Below, in pieces: positions 10,322 through 20,125 of a stretch of 64,000 nt of DNA (position 1 is the stretch's first letter; the number at the start of each line of letters is the position of its first letter). Origin of the DNA: Rhinopithecus roxellana (Eukaryota; Chordata; Mammalia; Primates; Cercopithecidae); contig NC_044568.1 in assembly GCF_007565055.1 (NCBI RefSeq), positions 22,746,620 to 22,810,619 of the forward strand, written 5' to 3'. Made by a program: the position numbers and the translations under genes. Under the pieces are notes generated by a model, which saw nothing but the letters and a program-made list of their open reading frames with translations, was not told the origin of the DNA and searched no databases.

Positions 10322-11132
10322 TGGCAGGTTGAGTTGTGTCTCCTAGAAAGATATGTTCAAATTCTAAGTTCAGTACCTACGAAGATGATCTTATTTGGAA
10401 ATAGAGTCTCTGCCTTGTAGTGAGTTAAGATGAGTTTATTAGGGTGGGACCTAAACTCCGTAACTAATAACTTATAAGAAGAGGAGGCTTTGCACCAAGA
10501 CGCATGGGGAAGGCAGCCATGTGAATGCAGAGGCAGTGATTGGAGCGATGCAGCTGTGAACCAAGGAATACCGAAGACGACTGATGTGGTTTGGCTGTGA
10601 CCCCACCCAAATCTCACCTTGAATTGTCATAATCCCCAGGTGTCAAGGGTGGAGCCAGGTGGAGACAATCGAATCATGGGAGCAGTTTCCCCCATACTGT
10701 TCTACTGATAGTAAGTCATTCTCATGAAATCTGATGGTTTCATAAATGGGAGTTCCCCTGCACATGCTCTCTTGCCTGCCACCTTGTAAGATGTGACTTT
10801 GCTCCTCATATGCCTTCGGCCATGATTGTGAGGCTTCCTCAGCCATGTGGAATCGTGAGTCCATTGAACTTCTTTCCTTTATAAATTACCCAGTCTCGGA
10901 TATGTCTTTATTAGCAGCATAAAAATGGACCAGTACAATAGCCAACAAATAGCAGAAGCCAGCAGAGAGCTGTGGAATAGATTCTGCTTCATAAGGTTTA
11001 GAAGGAACCAACCCTGACAACATCCTGATTTTGGATTTCTAGCTTCTAGAACTGAGGGGATAAAGTTCCGTTGTTTTAAGATACCTGGTTTCTGGTGTTT
11101 TGTTATGCAGCCCTAGGGAACAAATACACAGA
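10322..11132 (+). mobile_element. MLT1-type MaLR LTR, split by an MST LTR
   Basis: 5' part: GGCAGGTTGAGTTGTGTCTCC, GATCTTATTTGGAAATAGAG, ACTTATAAGAAGAGG. 3' part after the insertion: GAAGGAACCAACCCTGACAAC, TTCTAGAACTGAGG, and GTTGTTTTAAGATACCTGG. These are the front and back of one MLT1-like LTR, with the 356-bp insertion at 10582-10937 between them. Solo LTR; no internal retroviral genes are present. The subfamily is not certain. Confidence 0.75.
10582..10937 (+). mobile_element. MST-type MaLR solo LTR (MSTB-like)
   Basis: Runs from TGATGTGGTTTGGCTGTGACC to GGACCAGTACA and includes AATCGAATCATGGG, CATGATTGTGAGGC and TTTATAAATTACCCAGTCTC. Those last blocks fit MST better than THE1. Length about 356 bp, no internal sequence. 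The 5-bp flanks ACGAC and ATAGC do not match well, so the target duplication has decayed. Confidence 0.85.
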
Positions 11133-11339
11133 ATTTTATAACCTTAGCATGATTTGGGCAAGATGATTCCTTGCTGGGAGGATGGCAGAAGGACTGTCTG
11201 GTGCACTGCAGGAAGTTTAGCAGCATCCATGACCTCTATCCACTAGAAACCTCTATCCACTAGCACTACTACCACCTCTCCCACCTCTAGTTCTGACAAA
11301 CTAAAATGTTTTATAACATGGCCAAGTACGCTGGGGGGC

Positions 11340-11355
11340 AAAATCTCCCCTGGTA
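11340..11355 (+). repeat. Left target-site duplication of the 11.4-13.4 kb L1
   Basis: AAAATCTCCCCTGGTA at 11340-11355 pairs with AAAATTCTCCCCTGGTA at 13406-13422, differing by one T. It fixes the left boundary of the L1 insertion. Confidence 0.9.
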
Positions 11356-11852
11356 TATCAAAGATCAGATGGCTGTAGATGTGTGGTATTATTTCTGAGG
11401 ACTCTGTTCTGTTCCATTGGTCTATATCTCTGTTTTGGTACCAGTACCATGCTGTTTTGGTTACTGTAGCCTTGTAGTATAGTTTGAAATCAGGTAGCGT
11501 GATGCCTCCAGCTTTGTTCTTTTGACTTAGGATTGTCTTGGCAATGCGGGCTCTTTCTTGGTTCCATATGAACTTTAAAGCAGTTTTTTCCAATTCTGTG
11601 AAGAAACTCATTGGTAGCTTGATGGGGATGGCATTGAATCTATAAATTACCTTGGGCAGTATGGCCATTTTCATGATATTGATTCTTCCTATCCATGAGC
11701 ATGGTATGTTCTTCCATTTGTTTGTGTCCTCTATTTATTTCACTGAGCAGTGGTTTGTAGTTCTCCTTGAAAAGGTCCTTTACATCCCTTGTAAGTTGGA
11801 TTCCTAGGTATTTTATTCTCTTTGAAGCAATTGTGAATGGAAGTTCATTCAT
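11356..11852 (-). pseudogene. Inverted L1 ORF2 segment, frameshifted
   Basis: Reverse-strand frames encode typical L1 ORF2 downstream of the reverse transcriptase: KYLGIQLTRDVKDLF and NYKPLLSEI in one frame (11640-11852), then MAILPKVIYRFNAIPIKLP, FIWNQERARIAKTILSQ and GGITLPDFKLYYKA in another (11243-11674). The frame change near 11640-11680 shows a small indel. The segment ends at SHLIFD, exactly where the forward half resumes. It lacks a start and the catalytic domains, so it is not functional. Confidence 0.9.
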
Positions 11853-12009
11853 GATTTGGCTCTCTGTTTATCTGTTACTGGTGTATAAGAATGCTTGTGA
11901 TTTGTGCACATTAATTTTGTATCCTGAGACTTTGCTGAAGTTGCTTATCAGCTTAAGGAGATTTTGGGCTGAGACAAGGGGGGTTTTCTAACTATACAAT
12001 CATGTCATC

Positions 12010-13089
12010 TTTGATAAACCTGAGAAAAACAAGAAATGGGGAAAGGATTCCCTGTTTAATAAATGGTGCTGGGAAAATTGGCTAGCCATAAGTAGAAAGC
12101 TGAAACTGGATCCTTTCCTTACTCCTTATACGAAAATTAATTCAAGATGGATTAGAGACTTAAATGTTAGACCTAATACCATAAAAACCCTAGAAGAAAA
12201 CCTAGGTAATACCATTCAGGACATAGGCATGGGCAAGGACTTCATGTCTAAAACACCAAAAGCAATGGCAACAAAAGCCAAAATTGACACATGGGATCTA
12301 ATTAAACTAAAGAGCTTCTGCACAGCAAAAGAAACTACCATCAGAGTGAACAGGCAACCTACAGAATGGGAGAAAATTTTTGCAATCTACTCATCTGACA
12401 AAGGGCTAATATCCAGAACCTACAAAGAACTCAAACAAATTTACAAGAAAAAAACAAACAACTCCATCAAAAAGTGGACAAAGGATATGAACAGACACTT
12501 CTCAAAAGATGACGTTTATACAGCCAACAGACACATGAAAAAATGCTCATCATCAGTTGCCATCAGAGAAATGCAAATCAAAACCACAATGAGATACCAT
12601 CTCACACCAGTTAGAATGGCAATCATTAAAAAGTCAGGAAACAACAGGTGTTGGAGAGGATGTGGAGAAATAGGAACACTTTTACACTGTTGGTGGGATT
12701 GTAAACTAGTTCAACCATTATGGAAAACAGTATGGCGATTCCTCAAGAATCTAGAACTAGAAGTCCCATATGACCCAGCCATCCCATTACTAGGTATATA
12801 CCCAAAGGATTATAAATCATGCTGCTCTAAAGACACATGCACACGTATGTTTATTGCAGCACTATTCACAATAGCAAAGACTTGGAATCAACCCAAGTGT
12901 CCATCAGTGACAGACTGGAATAAGAAAATGTGGCACATATACACCATGGAATACTATGCAGCCATAAAAAAGGATGAGTTTGTGTCCTTTGTAGGGACAC
13001 GGATGCAGCTGGAAACCATCATTCTTAGCAAACTATCACAAGAAGAGAAAACCAAACACCGCATGTTCTCACTCATAGGTGGGAACTGA
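12010..13089 (+). pseudogene. L1 ORF2 C-terminal part, frame still open
   Basis: From the inversion junction (FDKPEKNKKWGKDS) the ORF2 frame is open for 359 codons to the normal LIGGN stop at 13087-13089. From the internal Met at 12229 it is 286 residues. It contains the C-terminal cysteine motif: C141, C145, H153 and C158 of that frame (CWRGCG ... LHCWWDC). Endonuclease and most of the reverse transcriptase region are absent or inverted, so this is a relic with no autonomous activity. The intact frame fits a fairly young insertion. Confidence 0.92.
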
Positions 13090-13195
13090 ACAATGAGATC
13101 ACTTGGACTTGGGAAGGAGAACATCACACACTGGGGCCTATCATGGGGAGGGGGGAGTGGGGAGGGATTGCATTGGGAGTTATACCTGATGTAAA

Positions 13196-13231
13196 TGACG
13201 AGTTGATGGGTGCTGACGAGTTGATGGGTGC
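13196..13231 (+). repeat. 18-bp tandem duplication in the L1 3' UTR
   Basis: TGACGAGTTGATGGGTGC at 13196-13213 is repeated exactly at 13214-13231. The usual L1PA UTR has this sequence once. Confidence 0.95.
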
Positions 13232-13344
13232 AGCACAGCAACATGGCACAAGTATACATATGTAACAAACCTGCACGTTATGCACATGTACCCTAGAACT
13301 TAAAGTATAATAACAACAACAACAACAGCAACAACAAAAACAAA

Positions 13345-13409
13345 CGAGATTCAGCTAGACGACAGATAAATAAAAAAACAGCTTTCTGATTTTCTCAAAA
13401 AAAAAAAAA
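13345..13409 (+). other. Probable 3'-transduced segment with its own poly(A) signal and tail
   Basis: After the L1 tail region (AAC-rich, about 13307-13344) come 51 non-L1 bases (13345-13395 approximately), then 13 A's (13397-13409), then the right target duplication. AATAAA at 13369-13374 lies 22 bases before the A tail, the normal spacing. Read-through of the L1 signal at the source locus explains this. The alternative is a tail expanded and mutated beyond recognition. Confidence 0.7.
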
Positions 13410-13422
13410 TTCTCCCCTGGTA
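13406..13422 (+). repeat. Right target-site duplication of the L1
   Basis: AAAATTCTCCCCTGGTA; its first A's overlap the A tail. Sequence after it (GAAAGCCACTGC) is the original locus. Confidence 0.9.
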
Positions 13423-13454
13423 GAAAGCCACTGCACTAAGCAATTGTTTGTTGT

Positions 13455-13515
13455 CCACTCGTTTATTTATTCATTGATTCACTTATTTATTCATTCATGC
13501 ATTTGTTTACTTGGT
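13455..13515. repeat. ATTT/ATTC low-complexity stretch
   Basis: TTTATTTATTCATTGATTC and similar units; it could be part of an L2 tail, since L2 ends in such repeats. Confidence 0.6.
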
Positions 13516-13524
13516 AACTGTTTT

Positions 13525-13925
13525 TAAAGGAAAAACCTTAGACAAATTAAATTTAACAGTTTCATTGAGCAAAGAACAATTCGTGAATTAGGCAGCCCCA
13601 GAACCTGAATACATTCAGAGAAACTCCAGGCCTACTATGCTGTAGAAGAACATTTATGGGCAGGAAAAGGAAAGCAATGTGCAGAAAATGAGAGTGAGGT
13701 ACAGAAACAGCTGGATCAGTCACGGCTTGGTGTTTGCCTTATTTGATCCTAGTTTGAACAGTTAGCTATCTTTGATTGACCAAAACTCAGTGATTGGTAT
13801 AAGAGTAGGTTACAACTGTTTAGGTTATGGTTCACCATGTAAGAAGAGATCTGTAGACTGAACTTAAAATATGCAAAGATGCAGCTTTAGGCTAAACTTA
13901 GTTTAACACTATTTTCTTAGAACTG
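13525..13925. mobile_element. Interspersed-repeat-like block, family not assigned
   Basis: The text (TTTCATTGAGCAAAGAAC, GTACAGAAACAGCTGGATC, CAGTGATTGGTATAAGAG) is familiar as a mammalian medium-copy repeat, but I cannot name the family or see terminal repeats. LTR or DNA element are both possible. Confidence 0.45.
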
Positions 13926-14019
13926 AATATGGACTAGACATCTTCTCAGGCTCTGAGTGTGCAGTGGAAGCACATTTTTTGTGTTTATGAAGATTGCAGG
14001 GGAGTTGGGGTGGGGTACA

Positions 14020-14330
14020 GATTCTAACTAAATAATTACACAAACCCTGTCAAACTGAGGTAAGTGCTCAGAAGAAAATAATATAGTTCTAGGAAAGTAT
14101 AACTGAAGAGTCTGACCTAGATGGTGGCAGGCAAGGCTGACTGGGGTCTGAGAACATTAGGAGTTACCTAGGCACACATGGCAGGGAGAGTGGCAGCATG
14201 CAAAGGCCCTGTCATGGAGGGGAGCCCAGAGAGCCAGGGAAGACAGGCAGGATGATGGGCACTGAGCAGGGGCTGAGGGCAGAACCCAGGTGGGCCTTCT
14301 TTAGGATTTGTTCTGCATCCCAGGATTTGA
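14020..14330 (-). mobile_element. L2 LINE fragment
   Basis: AAATAATTACACAAACCCTG, GGCAGGGAGAGTGGCAGCATGCAAAGGCCCTG and GGGGCTGAGGGCAG match reverse L2 upstream of its 3' tail (CAGGGCCTTTGCA in forward sense). Reverse-strand frames of 93 and 136 codons here are L2-derived or chance. Confidence 0.65.
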
Positions 14331-15095
14331 CCTGGTAACAGGGCACAAGGAAAGAGATGGCAGAGCAGGACAGACAGAGAGGGCCCCCACGGTTGCACTG
14401 AGCACTGGCCATTGATTCCTTTCTTTTTTCCAACCAACAAAGGGAGGCCTTTCCTGATATGTGGCTGTAGGCTCTCAGCTGTATGTGGGACACAGGTGGA
14501 TGTGCAGTTTCTGGAAAGGGCTGTCTGACTCTTTATGGCTTTGTAAAGAGGTGTCCAGAGGCCATGATGTTGGTTCATAAAAAATGTTCAGAAATCTAAA
14601 TTTATGCCTTGTAGCTCTCTGGTGAAAATAGCATATTGTCCTACAAGATGAATGCAGCCAACCCCTTCTAGGGAGTAAGACTTTTCCTGGAAAGCACTTT
14701 TGGTGATGGATGTGCTGGATCACTGCCCACTGACATGGGCCCTGGGGAAGAGTCCTGCTCAGCTGGCAACAGACCTGGAGCAAATTGCACCCCAGTCCCT
14801 ATTGCTTCCTGTTCCCACTGCTCTCATCTTGCATTTGTATATTGACACAGTTCAGATTAAAAGTATTCCAAGCAAGGACTAGAAGCATGAAACATTGATG
14901 TTCTTCATCCCAGGTCTGCCGCTCCCTAGATGCAGTGCCTTGCGGAAGACCCCTGCATTTCTTGAACTCTCAGCTTTCTGTTCTCTAAAATGGGGTGAGG
15001 GGCCTCTGACTGGGATTCTCCAAAATTCTCAGGTCAGATGAGAGTCCTGTGTGTGCACTACTCTAGAAATCATGAAACTCTTTGCAATAGCGAGC
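14331..15095. other. Unique sequence, no gene seen
   Basis: Includes GC-rich parts, but no splice-flanked frame that I can defend. The reverse frame at 14475-14783 (102 codons) has no known domain. Confidence 0.45.
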
Positions 15096-15099
15096 TACG

Positions 15100-15295
15100 C
15101 AGACCAGAGTGAAAGCACAGGCTTTGAGGTCAATCGATTTGGGGTTAAATCTTGATTCCCCCAGTTGCCTGTTCTGAGGCCACTTCAATATGAGCCTCAA
15201 TTTTCTCACTTGTAAAAAGGGAAATATCCTGCCTATCATATGAATTATTGCAATTATTAAAAATTTGCAGAGGGATAGTACTTAGTATATAATAT
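15100..15295 (+). mobile_element. MIR
   Basis: GTGAAAGCACAGGCTTTGAGGTC, GAGCCTCAATTTTCTCAC and GGGATAGTACTTAGTATATA follow forward MIR order. Confidence 0.8.
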
Positions 15296-15770
15296 CATAT
15301 AATTTAGTGCATAGCTCTAATAACTAATTTAACTATGAGCTTTGGGTACTTGTAAAGGAGGAAAAGTCATGCAGACAATTCTCCTGGGAGCTGAGGAAGC
15401 TGGTTTCTGGGGCAGGTGCGCCTAGTGCCTTTGACATGTACTTGGGCCAGCTCCCAGCTTGAAGCCTATGTGCCCTCTTTCATCCCCAGCACACATAGTA
15501 CTGCTGCTGGCCTGGTCCCCCTGGGTCTTCCCTGCAGTGTCCTCACATCTGTCCCTTTTCATTTTCCTTCAGGGTCCCCACTCCTTTCTTACAATTTCTT
15601 GCCACTTTCTTTTAACATTTCTGACCTGTGCTACAGCTTCCCCAGCACTTGCTGTATCATCCTGCTTGGCCTGAGTGTTTGGTGGGGGCTGGGTCTGAGT
15701 GTGGGGTCTCTCTACTTACTTCCCTCCTTACTTCTTCCACAGAGATAGTCTCAGTGCCTGCACATAAAAA
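15296..15770. other. Unique or diverged L2 sequence
   Basis: Pyrimidine-rich (GTCCCTTTTCATTTTCCTTC). It might be diverged forward L2, but the match is too weak to call. The 110-codon frame at 15416-15748 has no known domain. Confidence 0.4.
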
Positions 15771-15774
15771 GCAC

Positions 15775-16005
15775 TGTTCTGGGGGCTGCATTCAGAGATG
15801 GCCAGACTGACAGGCTCCTGCCCTCCTGGAGCTCCCATTCTCCAGGGAATATAGTTACTATAAAAAAAAGGAAGTCAAATACATAACATAATTACAGGTC
15901 ATCACAGGCCCATTCAGAAAAATAGAGCAGAATGTTCCAATAGAGCACACTGGGAGAAGCTATTTAGAGAAGGAAGATCAGGGCCCAGGGCCTGTCTGAG
16001 GTTTG
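15775..16005 (-). mobile_element. L2 LINE 3' region
   Basis: GCTCCTGCCCTCCTGGAGCTCCCATTCTCCAGGG and GTCAAATACATAACATAATTACAG are the reverse L2 tail, followed by GGGAGAAGCTATTTAGAG. Confidence 0.7.
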
Positions 16006-16124
16006 GCATGGTGTGGTTACAGGCATCCTGGCTGTGGAGTAGAAGTCTGTCTTTCCCCTTCCTGTGTCCTTGGATCTTCCCCTTTTTCTGGGAAATTAAT
16101 CCAAAGCAACCTAGGCCACTTTGG

Positions 16125-16600
16125 TAAGAGTATTAGCATCCTAGAGCTGCCATAATCAATTACTACAAACTTGGTGACTTCAAACAAAAGTAATTTATTC
16201 TCTCCCAGTTCTAGAGGCCAGAAGTCTGAGATCAAGGTGTCAGCAGGGTGATTCTCCTCCCCAAGGCTCTAGCGGGGATTCATCCTTGCCTCTTCTAGCT
16301 TTTGGTGACTCCAGGCATTCCTTGCCTCTGGAGTCACCAAATCTCCAGTCTCTGTCTCTGTCTGCACACAACCTTCTCCTTTGTTTCTGTGTCTTCTCTT
16401 CTGTCTCTTACAAATGTCTTATAAAAACACTTGTCATTGGATTTAGGGTCTGTCCAGATAACCCAGGAATGAGCTCATCTTGAGATTCTTAATTACATCT
16501 GCAAAGCCTATTTTCCCAAATATAGTCATGTTTGTAGGTTAGGAGTATTGAGGCACAGACATATCTTTCTAGGGGTCACTGTTTCTCACATTACAGCAAG
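16125..16600 (-). mobile_element. MLT1-type MaLR LTR
   Basis: GAGCTGCCATAATCAATTAC, ACTTGGTGACTTCAAACAAAAG, GTTCTAGAGGCCAGAAGTC, ATTACATCTGCAAAGCC and ACATATCTTTCTAGGGG are the reverse of the same LTR type as 10322-11132. No internal region. Confidence 0.75.
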
Positions 16601-17049
16601 TGAAGGAAAAGACAGTCCCCAAAATTAGCATCTATTCACTCAAAAGATTCCAGCTTCTATGCATGGATTATATCAGCATTTTACTTGAAATTAAACTTAT
16701 TTCTGGTTTTACTTTAAAGCATTTAAAACTTCAGTGCCATGCCACGCCAAGCTCCTCATTAGGTATTATCAGCTCCTCCCCTTTCTGAAGACGTGTTCAG
16801 TCCCTCTTCACAACTCTCCAAACATGCCCAGCCCTGTGCCCATACATAAAAACAGCAAAACCTGTCACAGGGTGGGGGTGTTGAAATTGTTCTCCCCTGA
16901 ACCAGGACTGTCAGTTTTGAGCTGGATATGGGCTTTGCCCAGTGTTTAGGGCAAGAAAATGAAATTATTCCCAGCTGGAAAAACAAGCATGTCTGCTGGG
17001 CTGTCCTAGAACAGAGGAAGAAGCTCAAAGCTCCAGGTCTGGCCAGCCT
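16601..17049. other. Unique sequence, no gene seen
   Basis: No repeat or gene recognised. Short reverse frame 16759-17028 has no known domain. Confidence 0.45.
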
Positions 17050-17079
17050 TTGTGTGTGTGTGTGTGTGTGAGTGTGTGT
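17050..17079. repeat. (TG)n dinucleotide repeat
   Basis: TG units with one TGAG interruption. Confidence 0.95.
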
Positions 17080-17279
17080 ATTTTAACTCACATTCATTTT
17101 TATTTCTGTTGTTGAAATGCACATACATACACACACATATACATTGTAAACATACGAAGAGTGTAGATAAATATGCAATAAAGTGGAAAGATGAAATAAA
17201 GTGGAAAGTATAAAATAAGATGGAAAGTCCCTTTTTCCCTTTTCTTTTGCCGAATTCCACTCTTATAGGTTCTCAATGT

Positions 17280-17610
17280 ATTTTTTCCAGAAAATATATA
17301 CATATCCAAAAAGGACATGTACATTTGTATGCATAGCTAGGATCTGTTTTTGTTTTTGTTTTGTATTTCGTACATGTACATGTTTATATTTAATGCTTTT
17401 CTGTATGAAAAAGGGTCCATACTTTACTTTCTTATGGCCCTACACATTGCTTTTCCTCCTAGTGATCTGTCTTGGAAAGGTTTTCCTTACTGAGATGTAC
17501 TGATATATCTCTTTTTTCACAGCTACAAAAAACTCCATTCGATGGATGTACCATAATTTATCTGACCACATCAACTGGCTTCTGATGGAGCAAGTTAACA
17601 CACAAGGTTT
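17280..17610 (+). mobile_element. Probable old L1M-type LINE fragment
   Basis: ACAGCTACAAAAAACTCCATTC followed by GATGGATGTACCATAATTTATCTGACC is like the old L1 sequence that reads CATTGTATGGATGTACCATAATTTATTTAACC. The upstream part is only generally similar. Confidence 0.5.
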
Positions 17611-17689
17611 AGTTTCCTGAGTCTTGTTCTGCTGTGCTTTCCACTGTTGTATGTGTATATTTCCACATACAGCAAATATAAATATAATA

Positions 17690-17770
17690 AGCATAGAATA
17701 TTACTTATACATGTAATAATAATATTATATATAAATTATATAACAGCATATATAACAATTTATATGTGGA
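17690..17770. repeat. AT-rich low-complexity tract
   Basis: TAATAATAATATTATATATAAATTATATAACAGCATATATAAC-like sequence; a possible DNA-unwinding or cruciform-prone spot, but no more can be said. Confidence 0.7.
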
Positions 17771-17920
17771 TAATCATTTAATTATCACAACTCAGGGTGA
17801 ATATAATCCTTACTTTATCAATAAGGCAGCTGAATTTTTAATCTTTGATATGAAGATAAGGAACCTAAGGTTCATGGAGGTGAGGAGTCTTATTTAAGGT
17901 CAAGGAGAGTCAGTTCCATG
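17771..17920 (-). mobile_element. MIR-like fragment
   Basis: ATAATCATTTAATTATCACAAC, and GATAAGGAACCTAAGGTTC with TTATTTAAGGTCAAGG, resemble reverse MIR. Confidence 0.55.
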
Positions 17921-19700
17921 CCCTTTATTTTTTGTTGTACCACAGTCCCCATTGTTTTGCCTTTTCTTTGACAATTTGGCACAAACCTCAACCTCTTGGA
18001 TTCCACCCCTAGCATCCTTTCTGGCCACGTTTTTCTTTTCCGAGTCAATTATCTGTTCTTTAAGACCAGTGGGAATGCAAACCTCCTTATGTCTGAGTAA
18101 GTGCGGAGGGATGACGTGTCAAGCCTGGCTGGTTTCTTGATGGACTGTGAACCCCACACTCTCGGGGTCCACATGTGTCTGCATTACTTCCTGTGCAGTC
18201 TGCTCCTCCAGCTATCACACTCCAAGGGAAAAGAAAAATAAACTTGGCCCAGATCTCTCCTGTCTTGATTCCTGGGTGGGCCTGATAGCTGTGTGACTCA
18301 AGTCACTCGGCTCATAGCATTAGTTGCAACTTCCTACTTTTTACAACTAGCATGTGAAGGGACTATATTTGATGAGCTTTGTGACTGCAGAAAATGCCAA
18401 CTCCTTTGAGTCAGGATGCCCAAATATCTGTCTGCTCCTTGAAGCCTGGAATGCCTCCCCATCCATGAGGTTAGACAGTCCCAGGCCTCTCTCAAGATAG
18501 CTGGTCTGAAGGCACAGCAGAGACCTATGGGGACAATATGAACATGTGGAGGAATTCATATGGCGAGCTGCAGTTGAAAAGAAAGAGTATCTTCACATTG
18601 AGTCCTTTTATACTGACCTGTCTTGTATCACCTGAAAATTCTTCCATCTGTGTAAAAGCTTTGATAAAGGACCAGGGTGCACTTACTTTTCCTCTATGGA
18701 AGTTCTTTTTCCCTAATTGTGGTACAGAACATTAGTTCTCTGGGAGGTTCTTGGGGAAGGAAAACACCCTGTTGCCAAAGAGTATGTTCATTATAATATA
18801 TCATATTTATTTCTTTTTACAGTCATGATGTACATTAGCCTCTAAAAGACTCAGAAATTCTATATTAAAAAACATGCTTAACTTTGTTTACTCCAGAAGT
18901 TCCCCAAATTATTAAACTAAGGAATGTTCTTTTCTTTTATTTTGTTCTGAACTAATTTATTAGCAGACTACAGAAACAATGTTTCCCAGAGATAAGTTGG
19001 GGAAACACGTTCCTAGGAGAAGTAATCATTCAATGAATGAATGAAACAGTGGGCTCATAGAAAGGCCCATTTCAAAACACACACACACATGCACACAAAT
19101 ACATTCTTAGGTACAGGTGTTCTTAACTTCTGTACAGTGTGTACCCCTCAGAAAGCCTAAACTGACCAGAAAAACAGGTTTTCCTATGACTGGTGTCAAA
19201 TGCATTTACCAGACCACCATTAGTCAGGGCAAGAGGTCCCAAGGAAGCTGGAAGAGTCAGACCCACATGTTTCTCCTGACAGTGCAGTCAGTGCTGATGG
19301 GATCCACGTGACAAGTGTGAGCCATCATGAGACAGTTGGTGCTTTGTGCATGCTATTCTGCAGTCCAGAAAAATTGGGAATATTTGATTTAGGACACCAG
19401 TGAATAGGTACCAGCTATTTGTTTATATCAGCAGTAATTAATTGGTTCATATTCAAAGAAGGAGACGAGTTCCAGGATGCCCTGTGGTCTCTGCAACATG
19501 AAGAAAACCAGGCAGGATTGGAACGTCTCTGTGGCGCCAGGTGCCTCAGAAACCTGTTGCCTCCTGTGCTCTTTGAGATCTTTCTCCCTGCGAAGCTTCA
19601 GGATCAGAGTCTCCTGAGCACAATACCTGTCTCTGTTCCTCTCCAGGATCACCAAAGTCTGAGTGTGGAGCCATATGTGTCATAAAAACAACAGCCACAA
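17921..19700. other. Unique sequence, no gene seen
   Basis: About 1.8 kb without a confident repeat except a short (AC)n at 19077-19090. Weak MIR-like words (GCTGTGTGACTCAAGTCACTC) near 18288. Plus-strand frames of 62-88 codons carry no known domain. Confidence 0.45.
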
Positions 19701-19708
19701 CAATCTGC

Positions 19709-19709
<1 letters not shown>

Positions 19710-19755
<46 letters not shown>

Positions 19756-19774
19756 CGTGCGCGCGCATGCACAC
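19710..19774. repeat. (TG)n-(CG)n alternating purine-pyrimidine tract
   Basis: 65 bases alternate purine and pyrimidine without a break: (TG)n to about 19747, then GCGCGCGCGCG, GTGCGCGCGC and ATGCACAC. Long CG/TG alternation is the classic Z-DNA-forming type. The CpGs have survived in an otherwise CpG-poor region. Confidence 0.95.
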
Positions 19775-19784
19775 TACTCTGTTT

Positions 19785-19890
19785 ATGCAGGCATTCAACA
19801 AATGTTTGCAAATATTGAACAAATATGTGTCAAGCACTGGGGATACAGAGGGCACAATTTGCACAGCCCTCTTGTATTGAAGGAGAGGCA
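19785..19890 (-). mobile_element. L2 LINE tail
   Basis: GCATTCAACAAATGTTTGC and GTCAAGCACTGGGGATACAGAG are the reverse L2 3' end. Confidence 0.75.
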
Positions 19891-19894
19891 TCTC

Positions 19895-20125
19895 AGCATA
19901 ACAGTAAGAGCACTGCTTTTGAAACCAGATAGGTATGCCTTCCATTGTCAGCCCTGCTTATTTATCTCGGCTGAGTGACTTCCATCCTTTACTCCCCATG
20001 CCTTGCTTTTCTTAAAAAATGAGGATAGATTTCAGGGTTGTTGTAAATACTGGTGATAATGTAAGCAGGTTCCCAAACCGTAGCAGGCGCTTATTCAAAA
20101 GTGTGTATTTATCATTATAATATCA
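19895..20125 (+). mobile_element. MIR
   Basis: AACAGTAAGAGCACTGCTTTTGAAACCAG, GGCTGAGTGACTTCC, AAAAAATGAGGATAG and GGTTGTTGTAAATACTGG run in forward MIR order. Confidence 0.8.

Larger units (their letters stand above)
11356..13405 (+). mobile_element. 5'-inverted, 5'-truncated L1PA with probable 3' transduction
   Basis: Two parts in opposite orientation. 11356 to about 12009 is ORF2 in reverse orientation (frames at 11243-11674 and 11640-11852). About 12008-13405 is forward: the rest of ORF2, 3' UTR and tail. The two parts cover adjoining L1 sequence; TTTGATA is present at both inner ends, so almost nothing is lost. This is the signature of twin priming. Target-site duplications flank the whole unit. 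The UTR (GATGGGTGCAGCACAGCAAC, AACAAACCTGCACGTTATGC) is of primate L1PA type. Confidence 0.93.

Noticed and set aside
14168..14578. 136- and 93-codon reverse frames
   Set aside because: The right part overlaps an L2 fragment; composition is Pro/Leu/Ser-rich chance coding with no domain.
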